Below, piece by piece: positions 1 to 10,602 of a stretch of DNA of 64,000 bases. How positions within the stretch are numbered: the first letter of the stretch is position 1; each line of letters starts with the position of its first letter. The notes below the pieces were generated by a model. The model made no database searches. It was not told the DNA's origin and saw only the letters and a list, made by a program, of their open reading frames with translations. Made by a program: the position numbers and the translations under genes. The DNA is from Schauerella fraxinea (GTDB taxonomy: Bacteria > Pseudomonadota > Gammaproteobacteria > Burkholderiales > Burkholderiaceae_B): NCBI GenBank assembly GCA_030849965.1, contig JAVDKL010000001.1:62001-126000 (forward strand), given 5' to 3'.

Positions 1-1095
1 GCCTTCGCCCCAGCACATGCTGAGGACATCCGTTTCGGCTACGCCGCGCCGTTGACCGGCCCGCAGTCGCACTACGGCGAAGACATGCAAAACGGTCTGA
101 CGCTGGCAATCGAAGAAGCGAACAAGAAGGGCATCAAGGTTGGCAGCAGCACGGCCAAATTCATCCTGGTGTCGAAAGACGATCAAGCCGACCCGCGTAC
201 TGGCGTGCAGGTAGCCCAGCAACTGGTCGACGAAGGCGTGGTCGGCATTCTCGGGCATTTCAACTCGGGCACCACGATTCCCGCATCGCGCGTCTATCAC
301 GATGCCGGCTTGCCGCAGATCTCGATGGCGACCTCGCCCGAGTACACGCAGCAAGGCTATGAGACCACCTTCCGCATGATGACCAGCGACACCCAGCAGG
401 GCGGCGCCGTCGGCAAGTTCATCGTTGAGAAACTCAACGGCAAAAAGGTCGCGCTGATCGACGACCGCACCGCTTACGGTCAAGGCCTGGCTGATGAAGT
501 CGAGAAGGCCGTGAAAGCCGCCGGCGGTCAGGTGGTGCGCCGCGAGTACACCACCGACAAGGCCAACGATTTCACGTCCATCCTGACCAACATCAAGGGC
601 GTTGCACCGGATGCCATTTTCTTTGGTGGCCTGGACGCGCAGTCGGGTCCGATGAAACGCCAATTGGCCACGCTGGGCATCAAGGCCCCGTTGGTCTCGG
701 GTGAGATGACGCGCAGCGATACGTTCATCAAGCTGGCGGGCGATGCGGCCAACGGCACGTATGCGTCGCTGGCCGGTGTGCCGATCGCACAAATGGCGGC
801 AGGCAAGGATTTCGAGGCGGCCTACAAGGCCCGCTTCAAGAAGGATCCCGGTGTGTACGCCCCGTACGCCTATGACGGCGCCTGGAACATGATCACGGCC
901 ATCGATAAGGCCGGTTCGTCCAAGCCTGAGAAGTACCTGCCGGTGCTGGCCAAGTTGAACCGCAAAGGTGCAACGAGCGAAAACATTGCCTATGACGAGA
1001 AGGGCGATCTGAAAGAGATTTCGGTCACCGTCTACGAAGTCAAGAACGGCAAGTGGGAAATGGTCGAAACCATGGTCAGCCAAGCGGCCAAGTAA
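1..1095 (+). CDS. livJ: Branched-chain amino acid ABC transporter substrate-binding protein (5' truncated)
   Basis: Periplasmic binding protein of the HAAT (Leu/Ile/Val) ABC family that captures its ligand for the LivHMGF membrane complex. The window opens inside the gene: the reading frame is open from base 1 and encodes the end of a signal peptide (AFAPAHA, probable cleavage before EDIRFGYAAP), so the true start lies just upstream. The mature part has the family landmarks PLTG near the start, the GILGHFNSG segment and a type-1 periplasmic binding fold of normal length (about 360 residues). It is separated from livH by 140 bp holding two GC-rich hairpins, a layout often seen where the binding protein is made in excess. 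Ligand could be Leu/Ile/Val or another amino acid or amide; sequence alone does not settle it. Confidence 0.93.
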   Translation, partial: AFAPAHAEDIRFGYAAPLTGPQSHYGEDMQNGLTLAIEEANKKGIKVGSSTAKFILVSKDDQADPRTGVQVAQQLVDEGVVGILGHFNSGTTIPASRVYHDAGLPQISMATSPEYTQQGYETTFRMMTSDTQQGGAVGKFIVEKLNGKKVALIDDRTAYGQGLADEVEKAVKAAGGQVVRREYTTDKANDFTSILTNIKGVAPDAIFFGGLDAQSGPMKRQLATLGIKAPLVSGEMTRSDTFIKLAGDAANGTYASLAGVPIAQMAAGKDFEAAYKARFKKDPGVYAPYAYDGAWNMITAIDKAGSSKPEKYLPVLAKLNRKGATSENIAYDEKGDLKEISVTVYEVKNGKWEMVETMVSQAAK

Positions 1096-1106
1096 TCGGT
1101 TTGCGT

Positions 1107-1157
1107 GCGAGCCCGTGAGGCTCGCGCCCGATCCACAGGTCGCCTGCGGCGGCCTGT
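1107..1157 (+). terminator. Two GC-rich hairpins between binding-protein gene and livH
   Basis: A 7-bp perfect stem at 1107-1113/1119-1125 is followed by a 10-bp stem with one mismatch at 1135-1144/1148-1157 and a short T/C-rich run. The position between the binding-protein gene and the permease gene suggests partial termination or 3'-end mRNA stabilisation, giving more binding protein than membrane components. This role is inferred from position and structure only. Confidence 0.4.
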
Positions 1158-1235
1158 TTCCCTCATCAACTTATCTGCCTTAGTCCTCGGATCTTCGATC
1201 CGATGCCGCATGCCGTCATTATCAAAGGCCGCAGC

Positions 1236-2165
1236 ATGGAAATCTTTCTCCAACAAATCATCAACGGGCTGACGCTCGGTAGCGTCTATGCGCTGGTGGC
1301 CCTGGGTTACACCATGGTCTACGGCATCATCGGCCTGATCAATTTTGCGCATGGCGATGTGGTCATGATCGGGGCGATGGTCGTCACGGTCGTGGCGGGG
1401 TCGCTCATGCATGCCGACCCCAACGCCTCGGCGTGGCTGGTGATCGGCGCGGGCCTGCTCGTGGCCATTCCCGTTTGCATGATCGTCGGCTGGACGGCCG
1501 AACGTGTGGCCTATCGGCCGCTGCGCCGTGCGCCGCGACTCGCGGCCCTGATCACCGCCATTGGCGTCTCCATCATTTTGCAGAATCTGGCGATGATGAT
1601 CTGGGGCCGCAACTACCTCAGCTTTCCGCAAGTCATTCAGCCGGCGGTGTACACGGTGGCGGGCGCGCGGATCAGTGGGCTGCAGATCGCGATCGTGGTG
1701 ATTGCCGGCGCCTTGATGGCTGCGCTCACCTTTGTGGTGCACCACACGCGTTTGGGCACCGCGATGCGCGCAACAGCGCAAAACCGTGAAGTGGCCGGGT
1801 TGATGGGGATCAATATCAATACGGTCATCTCGGCTGCATTCCTGATCGGCTCGGCGCTGGCCGCCATTGCGGGCACGATGGTCACCACCTATTACGGCGT
1901 GGCGCAATACACGATGGGCTTCATGCTCGGTTTGAAGGCGTTTACCGCAGCCGTGCTGGGCGGTATCGGCAACCTGGGCGGTGCGATGCTCGGCGGCTTG
2001 CTGCTGGGCGTGATCGAAGCGCTGGGATCGGGCTATATCGGCGATCTCACCGGCGGCGTGCTGGGCAGTCACTATCAGGATGTGTTTGCCTTCGTCGTGC
2101 TGGTGGCCGTATTGATTTTCCGTCCGTCTGGCTTAATGGGCGAACGTGTGGGAGACCGCGCATGA
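1236..2165 (+). CDS. livH: Branched-chain amino acid ABC transporter permease LivH
   Basis: Inner-membrane permease of the HAAT transporter, 309 residues if started at the ATG at 1236 (MEIFLQQIINGLTLGS), which matches the usual LivH N-terminus. An upstream in-frame ATG at 1203 would add 11 residues with no family counterpart. LivH hallmarks include the ALGYTMVYGIIGLINFAHGD segment near the N-terminus and the LGGIGNLGGAMLGG loop near residue 255, the site that contacts the ATPase. About eight hydrophobic segments are visible. The stop codon overlaps the livM start (ATGA), so the two are probably translationally coupled. Confidence 0.95.
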   Translation: MEIFLQQIINGLTLGSVYALVALGYTMVYGIIGLINFAHGDVVMIGAMVVTVVAGSLMHADPNASAWLVIGAGLLVAIPVCMIVGWTAERVAYRPLRRAPRLAALITAIGVSIILQNLAMMIWGRNYLSFPQVIQPAVYTVAGARISGLQIAIVVIAGALMAALTFVVHHTRLGTAMRATAQNREVAGLMGININTVISAAFLIGSALAAIAGTMVTTYYGVAQYTMGFMLGLKAFTAAVLGGIGNLGGAMLGGLLLGVIEALGSGYIGDLTGGVLGSHYQDVFAFVVLVAVLIFRPSGLMGERVGDRA

Positions 2166-3250
2166 CACAAGCCACTTCTCTCAAGCGTGGCCTGCCCACC
2201 AAAACGCTCCTGGGCATTGCGCTCATCGGCGTGGTGCTGGCGGTGCTGCCGTTCGTGATTGGCATTGCCGGTCAAAGCTGGGTGCGTACGCTCAACTTCG
2301 CATTGTTGTACGTGATGCTGGCGTTGGGCCTGAACATCGTGGTGGGCTTCGCCGGCCTGCTGGATCTGGGCTACATCGCGTTTTATGCGGTGGGCGCCTA
2401 TACGTGGGCATTGCTCGCCTCGCCGCATTTTGGGTTGCACCTGCCATTCTGGGCGATCCTGCCCATTTCCATTGCCATCGCCGGACTGTTCGGCGTGCTG
2501 TTGGGGGCACCAACGCTCAAGCTCAGGGGCGATTATCTTGCCATCGTCACCCTGGGCTTTGGCGAGATCATCCGCATCTTTCTCACCAACCTCAATGCGC
2601 CGATCAACATCACCAATGGCCCGCAGGGGATCAACCGCATCGATCCCTTCAAGATCGGCGACTTCACCTTTGCCCGCGCGGAAACGTTTTTCGGCATCCG
2701 ATTTACCGGGCCTGAAAAATACTATTACCTGCTGCTGGCGATCGTGTTGCTGATCTTGCTGGTCTGCGCGCGTTTGCAAAACTCGCGTATCGGCCGCGCC
2801 TGGGAAGCCATTCGTGAAGACGAGATCGCCGCCAAGGCCATGGGCATCAATACCCGCAATGTGAAGTTGCTGGCGTTTGCCATGGGTGCGTCGTTCGGCG
2901 GCGCCGCAGGGGCGATGTTTGCCGCCATGCAGGGTTTCGTGAGTCCGGAGAGTTTCAGCCTGACCGAATCGATATCGATTTTGTGCATGGTGGTGCTGGG
3001 CGGAATGGGCCATATTCCCGGCGTCATCCTGGGGGCCATTCTGCTGGCGGCCATGCCGGAATTTCTGCGTGCGGTGGTGGAGCCTGCGCAGCATATGATT
3101 TTCGGCGCGGTCGTGATCGATCCCGAAGGCATTCGCATGCTGATGTTCGGCCTGGCGATGGTATTGGTCATGCTGTTCCGGCCGGCGGGCTTGTGGCCGT
3201 CGGCGGTGCGCAAGCGTGAATTGTCGCGCGGCAAAGGAGCATCGGCATGA
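2162..3250 (+). CDS. livM: Branched-chain amino acid ABC transporter permease LivM
   Basis: Second permease of the heterodimeric HAAT channel, 362 residues. It shows the LivM signature ALGLNIVVGFAGLLDLGY near residue 55, GDYLAIVTLGFGEIIR near residue 125, the coupling-loop region WEAIREDEIAAKAMGIN and the late VVLGGMGHIPGVILGA segment. About ten membrane helices are predicted. It starts inside the livH stop (ATGA) and its own stop overlaps the livG start (ATGA at 3247), so livHMG are tightly coupled. Confidence 0.95.
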   Translation: MTQATSLKRGLPTKTLLGIALIGVVLAVLPFVIGIAGQSWVRTLNFALLYVMLALGLNIVVGFAGLLDLGYIAFYAVGAYTWALLASPHFGLHLPFWAILPISIAIAGLFGVLLGAPTLKLRGDYLAIVTLGFGEIIRIFLTNLNAPINITNGPQGINRIDPFKIGDFTFARAETFFGIRFTGPEKYYYLLLAIVLLILLVCARLQNSRIGRAWEAIREDEIAAKAMGINTRNVKLLAFAMGASFGGAAGAMFAAMQGFVSPESFSLTESISILCMVVLGGMGHIPGVILGAILLAAMPEFLRAVVEPAQHMIFGAVVIDPEGIRMLMFGLAMVLVMLFRPAGLWPSAVRKRELSRGKGASA

Positions 3251-4047
3251 GCGTACTGCTGCAAGCGCAAGGACTATCGAAGCGATTCGGCGGGCTGCAA
3301 GCCTTGTCGGACGTGGGCTTCAGTATCGAGACGGGCGACATCTATGGTTTGATCGGCCCCAACGGCGCCGGCAAGACTACCTTGTTCAACGTACTCACCA
3401 GTCTCTACATTCCGGAAAGCGGCACCTGCACTTTCGCCGGCGAAATGCTGACCGGGCGCAAGCCTCACGAAGTGGCCGGACTCGGACTCGCGCGCACCTT
3501 TCAAAACATCCGGTTGTTCGGCAATTTGAGCGCCATCGAAAACGTGATGATTGGCCGCCATATCCGCACGCATGCCGGTGTGATCGGGGCGGTGCTGCGC
3601 AACAAGCGCACACGCCGTGAAGAGGCCGAGATCGAGGCGCGCGCGCATGCGTTGCTCGACTATGTGGGCATCGGGAGCCGCGCCAATGACGTGGCGAAGT
3701 CGTTGCCTTACGGCGATCAGCGGCGCCTGGAAATCGCCCGCGCGTTAGCGACCGAACCCAAGCTGTTGGCGCTCGACGAGCCGGCGGCCGGCATGAATGC
3801 CTCCGAGACGGTGGTGCTGCGTCAACTGATCCAGAAGATCCGCGACGACGGCATCACCGTGCTGCTGATCGAACATGACATGAAACTTGTAATGGGCTTG
3901 TGCAACCGCGTGCTGGTGCTTGAGTACGGCAAGGTGCTGGCCGAAGGCCGACCGGCCGAGGTGCAGCGCAACCCCAAAGTGATCGAAGCGTACCTGGGCG
4001 CGGGCGCCGCGCAGGTTGCCGAAACCGTACCAGGAGCCACCGCATGA
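3247..4047 (+). CDS. livG: Branched-chain amino acid ABC transporter ATP-binding protein LivG
   Basis: Cytoplasmic ATPase of the transporter, 266 residues. Walker A (GPNGAGKTT) lies near residue 38, and the LARTFQNIRLF segment typical of LivG follows. The signature region reads LPYGDQRRLEIARAL rather than LSGG, which is normal for LivG. Walker B is LLALDEPAAGMN, and the switch histidine is in LLIEHDMKLVMGL. A C-terminal tail includes the GxPAEV and YLG motifs that LivG shares with LivF. The gene overlaps livM and livF by ATGA junctions. Confidence 0.96.
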   Translation: MSVLLQAQGLSKRFGGLQALSDVGFSIETGDIYGLIGPNGAGKTTLFNVLTSLYIPESGTCTFAGEMLTGRKPHEVAGLGLARTFQNIRLFGNLSAIENVMIGRHIRTHAGVIGAVLRNKRTRREEAEIEARAHALLDYVGIGSRANDVAKSLPYGDQRRLEIARALATEPKLLALDEPAAGMNASETVVLRQLIQKIRDDGITVLLIEHDMKLVMGLCNRVLVLEYGKVLAEGRPAEVQRNPKVIEAYLGAGAAQVAETVPGATA

Positions 4048-4772
4048 CTGTCGCTCAACCTTTGCTGGCCTTGCGCGATCTCGAGGTTGCCTATGGCGGC
4101 ATCCGCGCCGTGCGCGGCATCAATCTCACCGTCAACGAAGGCGAACTCGTCGCGTTGATCGGCGCCAACGGTGCGGGCAAGAGCACCACGCTGCGCGCCA
4201 TCTGCGGCCTGGTGCCCGTGGCGGGCGGCAGCATCAGCTACGCCGGCCGCGACATGACGGGCACGCCGTCTTACGAACTGGTGCGGCAACGCCTGGTGAT
4301 GGTGCCGGAAGGCCGCGGCATCTTCGGCCAGCTCACCATCGAGGAAAATTTGGCGATGGGGGGCTACACACGGCGCGATGCGGCCGACATCCGCCGCGAC
4401 ACGGAGCGCGTGTTCGAACTCTTTCCCCGCCTGGCCGAGCGCCGCAAGCAGTCGGCAGGCACATTGTCGGGCGGTGAGCAGCAGATGGTGGCCATGGGCC
4501 GCGCGATGATCTCGCGGCCTCGGCTGCTGTTGCTCGATGAGCCATCGATGGGGCTTGCGCCCTTGATGGTGGACAAAGTGTTTGAAGTGGTGCGCACGAT
4601 CGCTGCCGAAGGCGTGACCATTCTGCTGATCGAGCAGAATGCCAAGCTGGCGCTTGAAAATAGCCATCGCGGCTATGTGATGGAGTCGGGCGAGTTGATT
4701 CTCGAGGGCGCAGCCCAGCAACTGCTGCACGATCCTAAGGTGCGTGAAGCGTATCTCGGTGAAGAAGGCTGA
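4044..4772 (+). CDS. livF: Branched-chain amino acid ABC transporter ATP-binding protein LivF
   Basis: Second ATPase of the transporter, 242 residues, pairing with LivG. Walker A is GANGAGKSTT, the ABC signature is LSGGEQQMVAMGRAM, and Walker B is LLLLDEPSMGLAP followed by LLIEQNAKLAL, the LivF version of the switch region with Gln where LivG has His. It ends with the YLGEEG tail. This is the last gene of the operon; the 222 bp that follow include a perfect 10-bp inverted repeat that may end transcription. Confidence 0.96.
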   Translation: MTVAQPLLALRDLEVAYGGIRAVRGINLTVNEGELVALIGANGAGKSTTLRAICGLVPVAGGSISYAGRDMTGTPSYELVRQRLVMVPEGRGIFGQLTIEENLAMGGYTRRDAADIRRDTERVFELFPRLAERRKQSAGTLSGGEQQMVAMGRAMISRPRLLLLDEPSMGLAPLMVDKVFEVVRTIAAEGVTILLIEQNAKLALENSHRGYVMESGELILEGAAQQLLHDPKVREAYLGEEG

Positions 4773-4825
4773 CGGCGTTGCGGGCGCTGCGCAGTGTCGT
4801 GCGGCAGGTCCGGCTCATGCCGCCT

Positions 4826-4858
4826 GATGGCGATCGGCGCGGCGCGCGGATCGCCATC
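4826..4858. terminator. Inverted repeat after the liv operon
   Basis: A perfect 10-bp inverted repeat (4826-4835 with 4849-4858) encloses a 13-base GC-rich loop 54 bp after livF. There is only a weak T-run downstream. It is a plausible transcription end for the liv operon, but it could also be a Rho-related or mRNA-stability element. The rest of the 4773-4994 gap shows nothing recognisable beyond the next gene's ribosome binding site. Confidence 0.35.
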
Positions 4859-4994
4859 GCTGACTTTCCCGGGCACGGGATGGCTTGCATGGTTTTCAAG
4901 GCGCCGGCCGTCGTTCGTGGTGGCAGGCCTATACTGAGTCAGGCACTTGGGATGCATATTCCAAGTCGTGCCCCTTACTCGGCGAGGTGTCATC

Positions 4995-5540
4995 ATGGCA
5001 GCAAACGCGAAGTCCGATCCGGCGCTCACGCCCGATGCAGCAATCGACCATATCCTGGGGCCGGGAAATGCGCGCGTCACCTTGATCGAGTACGGCGATC
5101 TGGAGTGCCCGTCGTGCGGCCAGGCGCATGGCGCCGTGCAGCAGTTGCGATCGCGTTATGCACGCGATGTGCGATTCGTGTTTCGTCATTTTCCATTGAC
5201 CGAGGTGCACCCGCATGCCGAGCGCGCAGCGCAAGCGGCCGAGGCCGCCGGTGGGCAAGGGCGCTTCTGGCAGTACGTGGATCTGCTGTTCAGCCACCAG
5301 GCGCATCTGGGCGATCGCGACTTGATCGCCTATGCCCAGCAGTTGGGCCTTGAGATGCCGCGATTCGAAAATGAACTGTCCGACGAGGTCTATCGCCAGC
5401 GCGTGAACGAACACGTGGCGCTCGGTACCCATCTGCGGGTACGCGCCACGCCTACCTTTTACGTCAACGGCCAGATGGTGGACGTGTCGTTCGGGCTGCA
5501 GCGCTTGGAAGATGCCGTTCAGGCGGCGCTGGCGGGCTGA
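4995..5540 (+). CDS. DsbA-family thioredoxin-fold protein
   Basis: Thioredoxin-fold protein of 181 residues with the redox motif CPSC near residue 37 in the context EYGDLECPSCGQAH, and a cis-Pro loop (RATPTFYVNG) near residue 155. The ATG at 4995 has a GAGGTG ribosome binding site five bases upstream; an in-frame ATG at 4947 lacks one. No signal peptide is visible, so this is probably a cytosolic member of the DsbA-like group also found fused to NhaA antiporters, acting in thiol-disulfide exchange rather than periplasmic folding. It stands alone on the plus strand, convergent with aspD and only 3 bp from its end. Confidence 0.85.
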   Translation: MAANAKSDPALTPDAAIDHILGPGNARVTLIEYGDLECPSCGQAHGAVQQLRSRYARDVRFVFRHFPLTEVHPHAERAAQAAEAAGGQGRFWQYVDLLFSHQAHLGDRDLIAYAQQLGLEMPRFENELSDEVYRQRVNEHVALGTHLRVRATPTFYVNGQMVDVSFGLQRLEDAVQAALAG

Positions 5541-5543
5541 CGC

Positions 5544-7169
<1,626 letters not shown>

Positions 7170-8858
7170 TCAAGCGAAAGCTACAACCAGCGGCCCGAGC
7201 AACGTCAGGAACACATTGGCCAGGGCATACGTGATGGCGAAGGGCGCGGTGGGGATGCTGTTGCCGGCCTTGTCGAGAATTTCACCGAATGCCGGATTGG
7301 CGCTACGCGACCCGGAGAGGGCGCCGGCGAAAATGGCCGTGTTGTCGTACCGCAGCACGTAGCGGCCAACGAGCATGGTGATGATCAATGGCAGGATGGT
7401 GACCACCACCCCGATCAGGAAAATCGATATCCCACTCGAGGCGATGGTGCTCACGGCCTGCAAGCCCGACTGCAGGCCCACCACGGCGACGAACCCGGCC
7501 AGGCCCAGGTCGCGCAACAACGCCGACGCGGGAGTAGGAAGATTGCCGATCGCTTGATTGCGGCTGCGATACCAACCGAATGCCAGACCGGCGAGCAAGG
7601 CGCCGCCGCCGCTGCCAAGCGTGAGAGGAATCGATCCAATACGGACCACGATCAGGCCGATGAGCAATCCCACGGCGATGCCCAATCCGTGGAAAACGAA
7701 GTCGGTTTTTTCGCTTGGCAGAATCGCGGTCCCGACCGCCTTGACCACCCGTTGTACATCTTCGGAGGTGCCGTAGAGCGTGACCACATCGGCCGCTTCG
7801 ATCATTGTGTCGGGCGTGAGCGGCAATGGCTTGCCGCCGCGCTTGGCCTCGATCACGTAAATGCCGTGGCGCAGGCCGCCCGCCGTGGCTTCCCGAATTT
7901 GCGCCACGGTGTGACGCGTGAAGTCGGGATGCACGACCGCAACATCGCGCGTCAGCATGATGACGTCCATGCCTTCGGACGACTGCAGTTCGGTGCCCAC
8001 TTGTGCCGCAATGCCGACGACCCCTGCGCGGCGCCCCACCAGGAGCACGACGTCGCCTTTCTCCAGGGCCATGCCGGGCTCGATGCCGATGATCGATCCG
8101 TTGCGCTTCAGGCGTTCGACGCTGATTGCAACGTCGGCGGTGCTGGCTTCAAGCTCGGCGATGGTTTTGCCCGCCGCTTGGTCCACGCGATAGATGCGCC
8201 CCACCAGATCGGGCGTGGCGGGTTGCTCACCTGGCCCGTAAACGCGTGCGCCGGCGAGCATTTCAGACTCGGCCTTCAGGGCGTCATCGCGGATGCCGCG
8301 ACCCATGAACCAGGGCAGGATATTCACGCAAACGATGATCGCGCCGAACGAGCCAAAAATATAGGTCACCGCATAGCCGACGGCGACGTTGCCTTGCAGG
8401 CGTTGGACCTCTTCGGCGGCAAGGCCCAGTTTGCCGATCGCTGCACTCGCTGTGCCGATGATGGCCGATTGGGTGAGGGCGCCAGCCGCAATGCCGCCGG
8501 CCAGCCCTTTATCGAGCCCGAAGAGACGCGCCATGATGATGACGGTGGCCAGGCCGCTTACCGCCAGCACGACCGCCATCACGATCTCACGAATCGATTG
8601 CCGTCCAAGCGAACGAAAAAATTGCGGTCCGCTTTCGAAGCCGACCGCATAGATGAAAAGCGCAAAGAGTACGGACTTGATGCCGTTGTCGATGGTGACG
8701 CCAACCTGGCTGATCACCACCGCCACGAGCAGGGCCCCCGCGACGCCGCCGAGTTGGAATTTGCCGAATTGGAATTTACCGATCCAATAACCGCCTGCCA
8801 GGGACAGGAACAGTGCTATTTCGGGCGCTTGATTAAGCAGCGAATGTAGCCAGACCAT
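7170..8858 (-). CDS. aspT: Aspartate-alanine antiporter AspT
   Basis: Electrogenic L-aspartate/L-alanine exchanger of the AAEx family, 562 residues. It has the family architecture: an N-terminal membrane block (LLNQAPEIALFLSLAGGYWIG onwards), a central cytoplasmic region of two TrkA-C/RCK-like domains around residues 205-370, and a second membrane block ending in the conserved SGSRSANPAF and PFAITYALANV segments. I chose the ATG at 8858, preceded by a purine-rich AAAGGCGG site, because the upstream in-frame extension is low-quality sequence without family similarity. It is the first gene of the aspT-aspD operon and divergent from an M48 protease gene, with palindromic DNA between them. Confidence 0.94.
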   Translation of the reverse strand: MVWLHSLLNQAPEIALFLSLAGGYWIGKFQFGKFQLGGVAGALLVAVVISQVGVTIDNGIKSVLFALFIYAVGFESGPQFFRSLGRQSIREIVMAVVLAVSGLATVIIMARLFGLDKGLAGGIAAGALTQSAIIGTASAAIGKLGLAAEEVQRLQGNVAVGYAVTYIFGSFGAIIVCVNILPWFMGRGIRDDALKAESEMLAGARVYGPGEQPATPDLVGRIYRVDQAAGKTIAELEASTADVAISVERLKRNGSIIGIEPGMALEKGDVVLLVGRRAGVVGIAAQVGTELQSSEGMDVIMLTRDVAVVHPDFTRHTVAQIREATAGGLRHGIYVIEAKRGGKPLPLTPDTMIEAADVVTLYGTSEDVQRVVKAVGTAILPSEKTDFVFHGLGIAVGLLIGLIVVRIGSIPLTLGSGGGALLAGLAFGWYRSRNQAIGNLPTPASALLRDLGLAGFVAVVGLQSGLQAVSTIASSGISIFLIGVVVTILPLIITMLVGRYVLRYDNTAIFAGALSGSRSANPAFGEILDKAGNSIPTAPFAITYALANVFLTLLGPLVVAFA

Positions 8859-8931
8859 ACTCGCACCGCCTTTTTCATTAATGAGAAGGGGATTGCAGGG
8901 TCGAAGTATTTGCCGAGAGTGTGACGAAGTC

Positions 8932-8987
8932 AATACAAATGGACGGCTATTTTTTACGTGCCGAACCAATTGGTTTGCATTTGTATT
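8932..8987. promoter_or_regulatory. Palindrome-rich divergent regulatory region between aspT and the M48 gene
   Basis: The gap is AT-rich compared with its surroundings. It holds a perfect 12-bp palindrome (AACCAATTGGTT, 8964-8975) flanked by a perfect 10-bp inverted repeat (AATACAAATG at 8932-8941 with its complement at 8978-8987). This looks like an operator for a dimeric regulator controlling aspT-aspD, the divergent gene, or both. No regulator gene is adjacent. Function is inferred from symmetry and position. Confidence 0.5.
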
Positions 8988-9119
8988 TTTCGTTGCGAGG
9001 GTGAGAAAAAACCGGAGAATCGCCGCGCTTGAGGCCGCACGACACACACGCTGTCAGCGCGCTTCATCCGATTTTGCCGATTTACGGCGAACGTTTAAGC
9101 ATTGAATCAAGCAGCACAA

Positions 9120-10574
9120 ATGAGCACCTCGGCAGTCAAGCGCAAAGTCTATTTTTTCCTGTTGATGATTCCCGTCCTTTTGACGTTGTATCCGGCCCTG
9201 CAGCTATATCGCGCCTACTCGGTCACACAGGATGAAGTTGCCGCGCGGCAGTATCTCAGTGACGTGCGCGAAAAGGGCTACGCCTCGGTGCGCGTGCCCT
9301 ATCGCTACGCTCGCGAGGCGCGCGCCTCGGTGCCGGCGATGATGGCGCAAGAGCTTGAGCAAATGGAAGCGGGCCGCGGCAATGTGCAATTGCGCTGGGC
9401 GCTTGCGGCGCTGTCGATGTTGACCGCCGTTGGCGCGTTGGCGCTGGGCGTGGGCATCATTCGCAAGATCGGAGCCGACAGCCGGCGCGCCCAACGCGAC
9501 TTCGATTTCCTTCTCAATCACTTCGAGAAGAGTTGGGCGCAGGTGTCGCGTTTGCTCCTGCTGCATATCGCCTTGATGCTGATCACGTTGCTGTGCAATG
9601 TGGTGTACGAGTTCGCGTGGTCCCGCGCCAATTGGTACACGCATGGGTTCGTCGCCATCGTCTTCACGATTCCGTTGTGGGGCGCCATCTTCTGCGCCGC
9701 CAAGCTGCTGATCAGTGCCTTCAGGCAACTCGCGTCGATCGAAGCAGTCGACATGCCCGTATTGGGACGTGCCCTGACGCGCGGTCAGGCGCCGCAGCTC
9801 TGGTCATGGATCGACGATATCGCCGCGCGCTTGGGTGCACCCACGCCGGACCATATCGTGGTGGGCCTGACTGAATCGTTTTATGTGACGAGCGCGCCCG
9901 TGGCCCTGCAACCCGAGAACCGCCGGTTGACCGGTCGCACGCTCTACGTGCCGATGACGTACGTGTCGATGCTCAGTCAAGGCGAGAGTGCCGCCATCGT
10001 GGGTCACGAGTTGGGTCATTTCGCCAATGCGGATACCGAGCACGGTGTGCGGATTGCGTTGATGCATCGCGAGATGGATCAGCGCATTGCACATTTGGTG
10101 ATGGCCAATGAAGAAGATCCGAGCTGGTTCAACGAGCCGCCGATCTGGGCGTCGATCTATTTCGCCAACGCGTTCGAGCATGCCTATTTGCACTGGAGTC
10201 GCGTGCAGGAGTTCGCCGCCGACCAGGCCGGTGCGCGTGTGGCCGGCGCGACGGTCTCGGCCTGCGCATTGGTGCGCGTGACGGCATTGGCGGAGGTGGT
10301 GGATCACTTTCAGCAATCGTCGCAAGCCCGGGGCGGCAACCTGATCGCCGCCTTGCTCGCGCATGTGGCCGCCACGCCGTTGCGCATCCGCCAGGATTTG
10401 CTCGAGCACACGATCGTCCATCCCATCGATACCCATCCGCCCACGCGTGCGCGCATCGACGCCTTGGCGGTGCCGTTGGACGACACGCTTTTACGCGACG
10501 CTTTGCGTCAACCGACCGAGACCGACACGACGTGGTTCTCGCGCCTGCTTTCCCCCGCGGCTCAGCCTGCCTGA
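9120..10574 (+). CDS. Membrane-associated M48-family zinc metalloprotease
   Basis: Predicted membrane protease of 484 residues. Hydrophobic segments lie near residues 10-30, 95-120 and in a pair around 145-205. The zinc motif HELGH has its ligands at H296 and H300 with catalytic E297, and the third ligand is probably the Glu of QEFAADQAGA near residue 367, the M48 pattern. It resembles M48 proteins with an N-terminal multi-TM region more than classical HtpX. The start is uncertain: ATG 9120 is used, but a TTG at 9102 is in frame and neither has a clear ribosome binding site. It is followed 28 bp later by a small membrane protein gene, likely in the same transcript. Substrate unknown. Confidence 0.85.
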   Translation: MSTSAVKRKVYFFLLMIPVLLTLYPALQLYRAYSVTQDEVAARQYLSDVREKGYASVRVPYRYAREARASVPAMMAQELEQMEAGRGNVQLRWALAALSMLTAVGALALGVGIIRKIGADSRRAQRDFDFLLNHFEKSWAQVSRLLLLHIALMLITLLCNVVYEFAWSRANWYTHGFVAIVFTIPLWGAIFCAAKLLISAFRQLASIEAVDMPVLGRALTRGQAPQLWSWIDDIAARLGAPTPDHIVVGLTESFYVTSAPVALQPENRRLTGRTLYVPMTYVSMLSQGESAAIVGHELGHFANADTEHGVRIALMHREMDQRIAHLVMANEEDPSWFNEPPIWASIYFANAFEHAYLHWSRVQEFAADQAGARVAGATVSACALVRVTALAEVVDHFQQSSQARGGNLIAALLAHVAATPLRIRQDLLEHTIVHPIDTHPPTRARIDALAVPLDDTLLRDALRQPTETDTTWFSRLLSPAAQPA

Positions 10575-10602
10575 TCCGTCATTTACCAGGAAGTTTCCCA
10601 CG

